A DNA stretch of 34,172 bases from Burkholderiaceae bacterium. GTDB lineage: Bacteria > Pseudomonadota > Gammaproteobacteria > Burkholderiales > Burkholderiaceae_A. The translations under genes and the position numbers were made by a program. The notes below the pieces were generated by a model that saw only the letters and a program-made list of their open reading frames with translations, was not told the origin of the DNA and did no database searches. Positions 26,227-34,172 of this stretch are shown here, piece after piece. Position 1 is the first letter of the stretch. Each line of letters starts with the position of its first letter. Where the stretch lies: contig VERJ01000025.1 of NCBI GenBank assembly GCA_018882795.1, positions 1-34,172 of the forward strand. Reading direction: 5' to 3'.

Positions 26227-28011
26227 CAGCCCGACAATCTCAAGCTGTACGGCGGTACGGCCCTGCCAGTCATTGATGCCCAGCCGGTAGGCCAGCCGTT
26301 GGCAGGCACCCGGCTCAGACTGGGCGTTAAACCAGATGGCTTCGAATCGCGGCATCTCCCGCGTTTGCGAGCCTCGCAGCCGCAGTGTCAGTCGCAGATG
26401 TTTTTCCTTCAGCCGTCTCAGGGCCAAGACCTCAAATTCATTGACAAAGATCGGTGGCGGAAAGCCCTGCCCCCAGGTCTGCTCGGCAATCAGCCGGGCG
26501 ATATCAAGCCGCATATGTTCGGCCTGCAGGGGCCCATCCGATTCGAGTATCTGTTGCAGATCGGCGGGATCGGTGAATTCCTTGAGCGTGGCCTCGAAGG
26601 CCTCGGTGAACCGTTTTAGATCGTTGGCGGCAAGCGTGAGTCCTGCTGCCATGGCATGGCCGCCAAAGGCCATCAGCAGGCCCGGGTTGCAAGTGTCGAT
26701 ACGCTCAAGCACATCACGGATGTGGACTCCAGGGATCGAGCGGCACGACCCCTTGATACGCTCGCCATCCTGATCATCAGCAAACACGATGGTGGGCCGG
26801 TAAAAACGTTCTTTCAGTCGGCCAGCAATCAGTCCGATCACGCCCTGATGCCATTCGGGATCGTGGAGCACGATGCCCAATGTTGCTGGTGTGTTGGCGG
26901 ACGGACCGCTGCCCGCAGCGTCGCTTTGTTCAGCTAGTTTTGTCTGCGCACGTGCAATGGCGGCATCGCGCGCATCGGATTCGATTTCCTGACGCTCTCT
27001 ATTGAAGGTATCAAGTGCTGTCGCCAGCTCAAAGGCGTTTTCAGGATCGTCTTCAAGCAGGCAAAGGATGCCAACGCGCATGTCGGCAATTCGGCCCGCT
27101 GCATTGAGTCGTGGTCCTATGGCAAAGCCCAGATCCCGCACGGTGGCATCGCGCGCCGACAGATTGGCGACCTGAAAAAGGGCGTTTAATCCCGCAATGG
27201 CTGATCCTCGACGCAGGCGCTGTAGTCCCTGGGCCACCAATCGACGGTTATTGGTATCCAGCCGCACCACATCAGCGACTGTGCCCAGTGCGACGATGGG
27301 CAAGAGATCATCAAGCCGTGGAATTTTTTCTGCTGGCCAATGCAGTACATCCCTCAGGTGGGCACGCAGCGCCAGTAGTACATAAAACATCACGCCGACA
27401 CCCGCGAGGTGCTTGCTTGGGAAAGGGCAGCCAGGCTGGTTCGGATTGACGATCAGTGTCTGGGGAAGAGACTTGCCGGGCAGATGATGGTCAGTCACCA
27501 GGACATTGAGTCCCAGCGCGCGGGCCCGCGCCACGCCTTCGATGCTTGAGATGCCGTTGTCTACGGTGATGATCCATCCAGGCGGATCATCCCGATGTAA
27601 GTCCACCGCATGGTCCACCAGTGCGGGGGTGAGTCCATAGCCGAAGACAAATCGGTCTGGCACGATGAAATCAACCCGTGCCCCGAATCGCCGTAGTCCC
27701 CGCACGGCCACTGCACAGGCGGTCGCACCATCGGCATCGTAATCGGCGACGATCAACAGCTTTTGTTGTGTCTGGATCGCATCGGCCAGGGCCTGGGCGG
27801 CTTCCTGAATGTGTAGCATCTGCATGGGGGCAATCAGGCCGTCAAGCCCGGTGTCCACATCGTCGACGCAGCGTACATTGCGGCCAGCAAACACGCGCGC
27901 CAAGATAGGGTGGATGCCGGCCTGGGTCCGCGTTTCCACCGTTGCAGGATCCACCGGACGCTGCCGAATCAGGGGCTGGGCGGAATAGGGCTGCATCGAG
28001 GGCATGTTCAT
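26221..28011 (-). CDS. recJ: Single-stranded-DNA-specific exonuclease RecJ
   Basis: 596 residues. 5'-to-3' ssDNA exonuclease used in recombination and mismatch repair. DHH-superfamily metal-binding motifs are DYDADGATA (Asp90, Asp92, Asp94), VDNGISS (about 150), VTDHHLPG (Asp174, His175, His176) and VALGTVADVV; the DHHA1 motif is in LMAFGGHAMAAGL. The C-terminal OB-like domain follows (EVLALRRLKEKHLRLTLRL). Length is typical. Its start is 26 bp from the divergent lolC start, so the promoters overlap or lie in coding sequence. Confidence 0.97.
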   Translation of the reverse strand: MNMPSMQPYSAQPLIRQRPVDPATVETRTQAGIHPILARVFAGRNVRCVDDVDTGLDGLIAPMQMLHIQEAAQALADAIQTQQKLLIVADYDADGATACAVAVRGLRRFGARVDFIVPDRFVFGYGLTPALVDHAVDLHRDDPPGWIITVDNGISSIEGVARARALGLNVLVTDHHLPGKSLPQTLIVNPNQPGCPFPSKHLAGVGVMFYVLLALRAHLRDVLHWPAEKIPRLDDLLPIVALGTVADVVRLDTNNRRLVAQGLQRLRRGSAIAGLNALFQVANLSARDATVRDLGFAIGPRLNAAGRIADMRVGILCLLEDDPENAFELATALDTFNRERQEIESDARDAAIARAQTKLAEQSDAAGSGPSANTPATLGIVLHDPEWHQGVIGLIAGRLKERFYRPTIVFADDQDGERIKGSCRSIPGVHIRDVLERIDTCNPGLLMAFGGHAMAAGLTLAANDLKRFTEAFEATLKEFTDPADLQQILESDGPLQAEHMRLDIARLIAEQTWGQGFPPPIFVNEFEVLALRRLKEKHLRLTLRLRGSQTREMPRFEAIWFNAQSEPGACQRLAYRLGINDWQGRTAVQLEIVGLA

Positions 28012-28037
28012 GCCACCTAGTATGGCAAACTCGCCCC

Positions 28038-29342
28038 ATGCTGCCCTATGAACTCATGATCGGCCTGCGCTACACGCGTGCAGGCCGCTATGCCAAGTCC
28101 GGTCGTCAGCCGGGTGGAGCCTCTGGCGCGCGTCGTAGAAACCGTTTCATCTCTTTTATCTCAGGCCTGGCCACCGCAGGCATCGCCCTGGGTGTTGCTG
28201 CCTTGATCGTGGTGCTCTCAGTGATGAACGGATTTCAAAAAGAAGTCCGTGATCGGATGCTGAGTGTGCTCTCGCACGTGGAGGTAATCCTGCCTGGTGG
28301 CAGTTTGAGCGCACTGGGTGGATTAAAGCCGCTGGCCACCCAACAGCCATCCGTCAAGGCGGCCGCACCCTTTGTGATGGCCCAGTCCATGATCTCCCGG
28401 CAGGGCCAGATGAAGGGCATTCTGGTGCGCGGTATTGATCCGGCGCTCGAGCCCACGGTAAGCGGCGGCCTATCCCGATTAGTCTCAGGCAGACTGGAAG
28501 CGCTGACTCCCCGATCATTTCATGTTGTGTTAGGCCGTGATCTGGCCAGCCAGCTCGGTGCATCGGTGGGCGATCAGGTGGTGCTGATTGCCGCAGATGG
28601 TGCGGTGACGCCAGCGGGTGTCACGCCGCGTCTGCGCCAATTCACCGTCTCGGGCATCTTTGCGGCGGGTCATCATGAATATGACAGCAATCTGGCGCTC
28701 ATTCATGCCAGTGATGCCGAATTGTTCTTTCGCGACCAGGCCATTGTGGGGCTGCGCCTCAGGCTTGATGACATGCAACGAGCGCCAGCGGTGGCCCGCG
28801 AAATTTCTGGCCGACTGACCGTTTTACCTGAATGGCGTCAGGCCGTGGTGCGTGACTGGTCCTATGAGAACCGCAATTGGTTTGCGGCCGTACAGGTGGA
28901 AAAGCGCATGATGTTCATCATCCTCACACTCATCATCGCGGTGGCCGCATTCAATCTGGTGTCGATGCTGGTCATGACGGTCACGGACAAGCGTGGTGAT
29001 ATTGCGATTCTGCGCACCCTGGGTGCGCAGCGCGCAAGTATCATGGCGATCTTCGTGGTGCAGGGCGCCTGGCTAGGCGTGCTGGGGGTGGGCTTTGGCG
29101 TGGCAGGCGGCGTGCTGATTGCAGCCAATATCGATATGGTGATGGCCGGGATTGAGGCCATCTTTGGTTTCCAGGTCTTGCCCAAAGGAATTTATTTCAT
29201 TGATCGGCTGCCCTCTGATCTGCGTTCCACCGATGTTAGTCAGATCGGGCTGATGGCCCTGGTGCTCTCATTCTTGGCAACGCTCTATCCCAGCTGGCGC
29301 GCATCACGTCTTGAGCCGGCAGAGGCCCTGCGTTATGAATAA
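28038..29342 (+). CDS. lolC: Lipoprotein-releasing ABC transporter permease LolC (LolC/E family)
   Basis: 434 residues. Inner-membrane permease that extracts outer-membrane lipoproteins and hands them to LolA, powered by LolD. The start is the ATG at 28038 (MLPYELMIGLRYTRAGR), the family N-terminus; the frame is open further upstream but that part is antisense to recJ. TM1 is in RFISFISGLATAGIALGVAAL (about 37-57), followed by a large periplasmic domain. Three more spans cover about 290-320, 335-365 and 400-420, with MNGFQKEVRDRML after TM1. The C-terminus ASRLEPAEALRYE is typical. Only one permease gene is next to lolD, so the complex may use two copies of it. An extra basic loop (about residues 18-35) precedes TM1. 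It overlaps lolD by 8 nt. Confidence 0.94.
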   Translation: MLPYELMIGLRYTRAGRYAKSGRQPGGASGARRRNRFISFISGLATAGIALGVAALIVVLSVMNGFQKEVRDRMLSVLSHVEVILPGGSLSALGGLKPLATQQPSVKAAAPFVMAQSMISRQGQMKGILVRGIDPALEPTVSGGLSRLVSGRLEALTPRSFHVVLGRDLASQLGASVGDQVVLIAADGAVTPAGVTPRLRQFTVSGIFAAGHHEYDSNLALIHASDAELFFRDQAIVGLRLRLDDMQRAPAVAREISGRLTVLPEWRQAVVRDWSYENRNWFAAVQVEKRMMFIILTLIIAVAAFNLVSMLVMTVTDKRGDIAILRTLGAQRASIMAIFVVQGAWLGVLGVGFGVAGGVLIAANIDMVMAGIEAIFGFQVLPKGIYFIDRLPSDLRSTDVSQIGLMALVLSFLATLYPSWRASRLEPAEALRYE

Positions 29343-30027
29343 TCGGCCGGGCACCGAGAGTCAAGCGCAGCAGGACGCAGCCCTGCTGGTCGGCCGCGAT
29401 CTGCGCATGGTGTTTGGCGATGGTGCGGGCGAGGTCGTGGTGCTGAATGGCATCACGCTTGCGTTACGCAAGGGTGAAACGGTGGCGGTGGTGGGCGCAT
29501 CGGGCGCAGGGAAAAGTACCCTGCTGCATGTCCTTGGTGGGTTGGAGACACCGACATCCGGCGAGGTTCTGCTCAATGGCCGATCTCTGTATACGATGGC
29601 GGACGGAGAGCGCACGGCGCTGCGCAATCATTGGCTGGGATTTGTCTATCAGTTCCATCACCTGCTGCCAGAGTTCACTGCGGAAGAAAACGTTGCCATG
29701 CCGCTCTTGATACGGCGATTGCCTGCGGCCCAGGCGCGCGCGCAGGCAGCAGAAATGTTGGCCCGTGTGGGGTTGGCCCAGCGGCGGACGCACACGCCCG
29801 CCATGCTCTCCGGTGGCGAGCGTCAGCGGGTCGCCATCGCACGCGCCCTGGTGACGGAACCTTCTTGTGTGTTGGCCGATGAGCCTACGGGCAATCTCGA
29901 TCGCGCAACCGCCGCACTGGTCTTTGATGTGCTGCTTGAGCGTGTGCGTAGTGCAGAGTCTGGCTTGATTGTGGTCACGCACGATACCGACTTGGCCGAG
30001 CGTTGTGATCGGGTGGTGACGCTTTAA
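29335..30027 (+). CDS. lolD: Lipoprotein-releasing ABC transporter ATPase LolD
   Basis: 230 residues. Cytoplasmic ATPase of the LolCDE-type lipoprotein exporter. Walker A GASGAGKST is at residues 54-62, the Q-loop at YQFHHLLPEFTAEENV, the signature at LSGGERQRVAIARAL, Walker B at CVLADEPTGNLD, and the switch His in VVTHDTDLA. The LolD motif region around QFHHLLPEFTA matches lipoprotein exporters well. The start is the ATG at 29335 inside the lolC 3' end. It is convergent with the DUF2062 gene, 6 bp away. Confidence 0.96.
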   Translation: MNNRPGTESQAQQDAALLVGRDLRMVFGDGAGEVVVLNGITLALRKGETVAVVGASGAGKSTLLHVLGGLETPTSGEVLLNGRSLYTMADGERTALRNHWLGFVYQFHHLLPEFTAEENVAMPLLIRRLPAAQARAQAAEMLARVGLAQRRTHTPAMLSGGERQRVAIARALVTEPSCVLADEPTGNLDRATAALVFDVLLERVRSAESGLIVVTHDTDLAERCDRVVTL

Positions 30028-30033
30028 ATCAAG

Positions 30034-30615
30034 CTATGTGCTGGTTGAACGCCGTTTGCGACGTTGAATCACTTCCCACCTCACCCAGAGATTCCAGCCG
30101 AGTCGTGTCAGGATGTAGCCAAAGATTGCAAGTGTTAATGCAAGGGTGAAGACCCCCGCCACCAACGGCCAGCCCATACCGAGCGCCCAGTCGCCTAAAG
30201 CGATAAAAGAGCCGATCGGCTGCGTCAGATCGAAATCGGGCGGAGGGGGGAAGGCCTTGGTTGCCGCACCGGCTTGAACCTGAACGGGGATCACTGTGTT
30301 GAGCAGCCAAATGCCAATCTGCAAGGCCAAGACGTAGAGCGGGATAAACGTGACGGGATTGGTGTAGAGCGTGGTCAAGACTGCTACCGGAAGATTCCAG
30401 TGAAACAGAAAAGAAGCCATCGCCGCGCCAAACATCTGAAAAGGGGCCGGAAAGAGTCCACAGAAGAGCCCCGCGGCAACGCCACCTGCCACACTGCGCC
30501 GATGCAGTGTCCAGACGGCAGGATGAAAGACCCATGGGCCAAGTGCGCGCAGTACCTTGCTCTGTTCGAGTTTGGCCTGGTCCGGCAAAATCCGGTTAAG
30601 AAACTTTCTTGCCAT
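30034..30615 (-). CDS. DUF2062 membrane protein
   Basis: 193 residues. Function of DUF2062 is not established. The family core RSVAGGVAAGLFCGLFPAPF is at about 40-59, followed by a hydrophobic hairpin and TNPVTFIPLYVLALQIG. Two further spans lie near the C-terminus (LVAGVFTLALTLAIFGYILT), followed by a basic tail (VIQRRKRRSTST). The N-terminus is basic and cytoplasmic in character. It is transcribed divergently from tatD with 17 bp between the start codons and is convergent with lolD. Confidence 0.88.
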   Translation of the reverse strand: MARKFLNRILPDQAKLEQSKVLRALGPWVFHPAVWTLHRRSVAGGVAAGLFCGLFPAPFQMFGAAMASFLFHWNLPVAVLTTLYTNPVTFIPLYVLALQIGIWLLNTVIPVQVQAGAATKAFPPPPDFDLTQPIGSFIALGDWALGMGWPLVAGVFTLALTLAIFGYILTRLGWNLWVRWEVIQRRKRRSTST

Positions 30616-30632
30616 AGCGGACTATTCTAGCC

Positions 30633-31430
30633 ATGCTGATCGACAGCCATTGTCATCTGGATTATCTCGGCGTACCAGGTATTGCCGGTGGCATTGTGGG
30701 GGCAGTCGAGCGTGCGCGTTCGGTCGGCGTGGCGGCTGTGATTGTTCCTGCAGTTGCGCCGGAGAACTTTGAGCGTGTCGTGGCACTGGCCGATCAGATC
30801 CCGGAAGTGTTTTTTGCGCTGGGTATCCATCCGATGTATGTCGAAGACCTGAGCGACACGAGCTTGCAGACATTACAGAATGCATTGGAGCGCCATCGGG
30901 ATCACCCCAAGCTCGTCGCAGTTGGGGAAATTGGTCTCGATCATCATGTTCCACATCTCGATCGGGAAAAAATGCAAAAGTTTTATCTTGCCCAATGCAA
31001 GATGGCCCGCGGTTTTGATCTGCCGGTAGTCCTACATGTCCGCAAGGCTCAGGATCAGGTGCTAAAGGGCCTACGCACCTTCGGCATTCGCAGGGGCATT
31101 GCCCATGCGTTTAATGGCAGCTTCGTGCAGGCGCAGGCGTTCATCGCTCAGGGGCTGGTGTTGGGCTTTGGTGGTGCCATGACATTCACACGCGCCGCAC
31201 AGATTCGCAGGCTGGCCGCCTCGCTGCCGCTTGAGTCCATGGTGCTGGAGACTGATTCGCCCGATATTGCGCCGGCCTGGCGAGATAAGGGTGCTTTGAA
31301 TGAGCCCGCAGAGTTACATCGGATTGCCCTGTGTCTTGCTGAATTGCGCAAGGATACATTGGCAGCAATTGCGCAGACCACCGGAGACAATATGCTTCGG
31401 GCCATGCCTCAGCTCTCGCTGATTTCTTAG
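30633..31430 (+). CDS. TatD-family metal-dependent hydrolase
   Basis: 265 residues. Metal-dependent TIM-barrel hydrolase of the TatD DNase family. Metal ligands are visible in order: His6 and His8 (DSHCHLD), the bridging Glu in VGEIGLDHH, His in VVLHVRKA, His in IAHAFNGS, and Asp in LETDSPDI. The family has 3'-5' exonuclease and DNase activity in some members; the exact role and paralog (TatD, YcfH, YjjV) cannot be told here, though the sequence looks closest to the YjjV-like group. It ends 8 bp before the comEC start and is probably cotranscribed with it. Confidence 0.9.
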   Translation: MLIDSHCHLDYLGVPGIAGGIVGAVERARSVGVAAVIVPAVAPENFERVVALADQIPEVFFALGIHPMYVEDLSDTSLQTLQNALERHRDHPKLVAVGEIGLDHHVPHLDREKMQKFYLAQCKMARGFDLPVVLHVRKAQDQVLKGLRTFGIRRGIAHAFNGSFVQAQAFIAQGLVLGFGGAMTFTRAAQIRRLAASLPLESMVLETDSPDIAPAWRDKGALNEPAELHRIALCLAELRKDTLAAIAQTTGDNMLRAMPQLSLIS

Positions 31431-31438
31431 CTGCAATC

Positions 31439-34060
31439 TTGTTGTCGATCGCGTTGGGCGCGTTGCTGGGAACCGCATGGGTTCAGCTCCAGCCGCAGTT
31501 GCCCGATATCCAACCCTTTTTTTGGGCGGGCCTGGTCGCCGCGGCAGTGGGCCTGTCGTGGGCATGGATTCACAGGGGCCGCATGGGGTCGCTTGCTGTC
31601 CTGGTTGGATCGGCATGCGCCGTGATCGCTGCTGCGAGCTTTGTCTGTGCATGGGCCGTTATGGCGGCCCAGCAGGCCCTGGATGCGCGGCTCCCTGCGC
31701 ACCTTGATCGTGAATCATTGTTGCTGGAAGTCGTGGTGCGGGATCTTCCGACGTTACAGGAGCGGGGATGGCGATTCGAGGTGGATGTGAAGTCTGCGCG
31801 GGGTATTGGCCCAGATCGTGGTGCGCTGATCGGATTTCCCTCACGTGGATTAATGTTTTGGCCCAAATCAGAGTCAGGCCTGCCATCGGCCCTTGCACCC
31901 GGTGAGCGTTGGTTGGTTCAGGCCAGGGTCCGTCAGCCTGTGGGTACACTGAATCCTGGGGCCTTTGATCTTGAGGCCTGGATGTTGGAGCGTGGCCTGC
32001 GCTTTACTGCCAGTGTTCAGCAGGGCAGGCATCATCAACAACCAGAGTTGCTTGGCATCGAGTCCGGCGTCGCAGTCGGGCTTGATCGCAGTCGAGACTG
32101 GATTCGGCAACGTATTGGTGATGCGGTCGGTGATTCGCCCGCTGCGGGTGTGCTGTCTGCTTTGGTGGTAGGCGATCAGCGGGCAATTACAAGCCCGGAT
32201 TGGACCATCTTCCGCAAGACTGGTGTCTCGCATCTGATGAGCATTTCAGGCCTGCACGTGACCATGTTTGCTGCACTGGCCGCATGGTGTGGTGCGTGGA
32301 TTTCGCAGTTGCTCTGTCGCTGGCCGTTCTCGCTTGGGCTATGGGTGCCGGTGCAGTCGGTTGCTGCACTCTTTGCGATTGTGGGGGCAATGGGCTACGC
32401 CCTCTTGGCAGGCTTTGCGATTCCCGCACAGCGTACGGCCCTGATGGTGCTGGTGGTGGGCTGCGCCAAGATTGCGGGCATGCGGGCCAATCCTTGGTCG
32501 GTGATCGCGATCGCGCTGCTGGTGGTGTTGATCACGCATCCCATGGCAGTGCTGGCTGCGGGCTTTTGGCTTTCATTTATTGCAGTGGCGTTTTTATTTT
32601 CTCTGGCCGACGCGGGGCCATCACCTCATGCAGATCGATTTAAGCGGGTTATCAATGGACTCAAGCGTGCTGCTTCTGCCCAGTGGGCCATCACGTTTGG
32701 TTTGCTGCCCATCACCATCCTGATGTTCCAACAAATCTCTGTGGTTGGGCCCTTGGCCAATGCCATCGCAATTCCCGTAGTGAGTTTTGCGGTGACACCG
32801 CTTGCCATGGCGGGTGTGATGGAGCAGGCCTTGTTTTCATCGCAGGCCTTGCTTGCGTTGGCGGCCTGGACTCAGGAGATGCTGCGGGCGCTGCTGGACT
32901 GGCTAGCCCACCAGCCGCTCTCCACGCTGGATTGGCCAAGTCCAGGATGGCAGCGGGCATCGATTGCAAGCCTGGGCATGGTGATTGTGTTTGGCAATCT
33001 GTTGCGGGAGCGGTGGCGCCGTTGGCGACATATCGGATGGTTGGGCCTTGTCGCGCTGGTGGGCGTGGCGCCATTGGCACCCCAAGAAGGGGAGGTACAG
33101 GTCACGCTGATGGATGTCGGCCAGGGCAGCGGAGTGCTGATTCGGACCCGCGATCATGCAATGCTTTTTGATACCGGGCCGATCATGGGCCAGGGCGATG
33201 CAGGTGAACGCATTGTCATGCCTACGCTTCGGCGCTACGGTGTCCGTGGGCTGGATGCCATCATGGTCTCGCATGCCGATCAGGATCACAGCGGCGGATT
33301 GGCCTCGGTGTGGTCATCTCTTCCAGTGAAGAATTTAATCGCGCCGGAGTTTGATTCACTGGAAGCAATTGTTCAGCAGTCCGCACCATTCGTGCAGCAG
33401 ACCCAGTCGATTCAGAAGACTCAATGCCGTGCGGGCCTGTCCTGGATCTGGAATGCCGTGACCTTTCAGGTCTTGCATCCTGATGCGCTGCCTGACGGGC
33501 CCATATCAGTGCGTCAGCGTAATCGCTATTCCTGTGTTTTACGAATCGCCGATGCCCACGGGGGAAGCATGCTGCTTACTGGAGACATTCCGGTGCGCGC
33601 AGATCGCGAAATGGTGGGGCGTTTTGTCGGGCTGCAGGATCCCGAATCTTCGACAGCCCATGACCTTGCGGGCGTTGCGCTGGCGTCGCAGATCCTGATG
33701 GCGCCGCATCACGGCAGTAAAACTTCACTCAGCGAAGAGCTGCTGCGTGCGGTGGCTCCGGGTTTTGTCGCGATTCAGGCGGGCTACCGTAATCGATTTG
33801 GCCATCCGCATCCCGATGTTATCGAGCGCTTAAGACTTGCCGGCATTACTGCTGAGCGCACGCTGCGGACCGATCTTCAGGGCGCCATCGAGATTCGATG
33901 GGTATTCGGCGCGCCGATGGTCTGGGACTTCTGGCGTGACCATCGGCGTCTGTGTACCGGCCAGTGCATTTTGCGATGCAATCGGACCGTTGAGATAAGG
34001 CGTAAATTTTGCCCAGGCAAAACCGAGGCCAATAATATCTTCTGGGCGACCATCAAATAA
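31439..34060 (+). CDS. comEC: DNA-uptake channel ComEC/Rec2, with an odd C-terminal extension
   Basis: 873 residues. Inner-membrane channel through which single-stranded DNA enters the cytoplasm during natural transformation. The layout is: N-terminal spans, a DUF4131-type domain (about 30-200), the competence domain with HLMSISGLHVTMFAAL (about 264) and several spans up to about 540, then a metallo-beta-lactamase-like domain with DVGQGSG, SHADQDHSGG (His at about 612), LLTGDI and APHHGSKTS. The start is probably TTG at 31439; no ATG is available before residue 40 or so, and the ribosome-binding site is poor. Homology appears to end near WRDHRRLC (about 840). The remaining 30 or so residues (TGQCILRCNRTVEIRR...) run antisense to a porin fragment and do not look like ComEC. 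Confidence 0.9.
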   Translation: MLSIALGALLGTAWVQLQPQLPDIQPFFWAGLVAAAVGLSWAWIHRGRMGSLAVLVGSACAVIAAASFVCAWAVMAAQQALDARLPAHLDRESLLLEVVVRDLPTLQERGWRFEVDVKSARGIGPDRGALIGFPSRGLMFWPKSESGLPSALAPGERWLVQARVRQPVGTLNPGAFDLEAWMLERGLRFTASVQQGRHHQQPELLGIESGVAVGLDRSRDWIRQRIGDAVGDSPAAGVLSALVVGDQRAITSPDWTIFRKTGVSHLMSISGLHVTMFAALAAWCGAWISQLLCRWPFSLGLWVPVQSVAALFAIVGAMGYALLAGFAIPAQRTALMVLVVGCAKIAGMRANPWSVIAIALLVVLITHPMAVLAAGFWLSFIAVAFLFSLADAGPSPHADRFKRVINGLKRAASAQWAITFGLLPITILMFQQISVVGPLANAIAIPVVSFAVTPLAMAGVMEQALFSSQALLALAAWTQEMLRALLDWLAHQPLSTLDWPSPGWQRASIASLGMVIVFGNLLRERWRRWRHIGWLGLVALVGVAPLAPQEGEVQVTLMDVGQGSGVLIRTRDHAMLFDTGPIMGQGDAGERIVMPTLRRYGVRGLDAIMVSHADQDHSGGLASVWSSLPVKNLIAPEFDSLEAIVQQSAPFVQQTQSIQKTQCRAGLSWIWNAVTFQVLHPDALPDGPISVRQRNRYSCVLRIADAHGGSMLLTGDIPVRADREMVGRFVGLQDPESSTAHDLAGVALASQILMAPHHGSKTSLSEELLRAVAPGFVAIQAGYRNRFGHPHPDVIERLRLAGITAERTLRTDLQGAIEIRWVFGAPMVWDFWRDHRRLCTGQCILRCNRTVEIRRKFCPGKTEANNIFWATIK

Positions 34061-34172
34061 CCCGATGTAAGCGAGACCCGTGTCGAAATACCAGGTGACC
34101 AGGTTGCGACTTGTTTGGGGACTGTAGGTGACGCGCGCAAAGGCATTCAATCCCTGAGTGGTGCTGTTGGCT
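33830..34172 (-). pseudogene. OprB-type carbohydrate porin, 3' fragment fused to antisense comEC (partial)
   Basis: The frame enters from the right edge and stops at TAA 33832-33830. The first 50 or so codons (TTQGLNAFARVTYSPQTSRN, then LVTWYFDTGLAYIGLFDGRP, EDIIGLGFAWAKF) read like the late beta-strands of an OprB carbohydrate-selective porin. After about position 34000 the similarity fades. From roughly 33940 the reading is simply the complement of comEC and ends SSNAGKS, without the terminal aromatic residue expected of an outer-membrane beta-barrel. The last barrel strands (perhaps 60-80 residues) therefore seem to be missing. It may be a truncated gene or a mis-joined contig. The 5' part is outside the window. 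Confidence 0.55.

Noticed and set aside
1..34172. Mobile elements, phage genes, CRISPR arrays, toxin-antitoxin or defence islands
   Set aside because: No transposase, integrase, direct-repeat array or typical defence domain was seen; apart from the items listed, the window is housekeeping sequence of even composition.

Overview
The window is a dense, roughly 60% GC stretch of a proteobacterial chromosome. Gene order and protein sequences point to a betaproteobacterium, probably Burkholderiales. The blocks aminotransferase-uvrB-phosphatase-iscRSUA-hscBA-fdx-iscX and lysS-prfB-recJ / lolC-lolD / tatD-comEC are familiar from that order. I see no phage, insertion sequence, CRISPR array or rRNA. 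Most of the content is housekeeping, packed tightly: genes overlap by 1-23 nt, convergent neighbours overlap, and divergent starts lie only 13-26 bp apart.

Layout. 2-8230 (+) is one operon-like run: the 3' part of fabI, a selenosugar synthase (senB) coupled to selenophosphate synthetase (selD/senC), thyA and folA, then an RND efflux adaptor and pump. 8211-9316 (-) is an lrgAB/cidAB-type pair. 9330-10571 (+) is an MFS transporter. 10558-11312 (-) holds a DUF2721 membrane protein, a coupled 54-residue single-span protein upstream of it, and tRNA-Asn(GTT). 11406-11942 (+) is a carboxymuconolactone-decarboxylase-like protein. 11947-14293 (-) is a D-2-hydroxyacid dehydrogenase and an aspartate/aromatic aminotransferase gene broken by an in-frame TAG.

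14422-17105 (+) is uvrB coupled to a low-molecular-weight protein-tyrosine phosphatase. A 257-bp intergenic region follows, with a strongly foldable element of about 126 nt and then an iscR promoter with IscR-type sites. 17363-23505 (+) is the complete ISC iron-sulfur assembly operon (iscR, iscS, iscU, iscA, hscB, hscA, fdx, iscX) with a beta-class glutathione S-transferase appended by a TAATG overlap. 23538-28011 (-) is lysS, prfB (with the programmed +1 frameshift) and recJ. 28038-30027 (+) is lolC-lolD, 30034-30615 (-) a DUF2062 protein, and 30633-34060 (+) tatD and comEC. The right edge has an antisense fragment of an OprB-type porin, which collides with the 3' end of comEC.

Best leads: (1) a senB-selD pair with no senA visible, so the fate of the selenosugar is open; (2) the nested, foldable RNA-like element between the phosphatase gene and iscR; (3) the lone TAG in an otherwise intact aminotransferase gene; (4) the abnormal comEC/porin junction; (5) the small membrane protein coupled to DUF2721. 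(3) and (4) could also be sequence or assembly errors.
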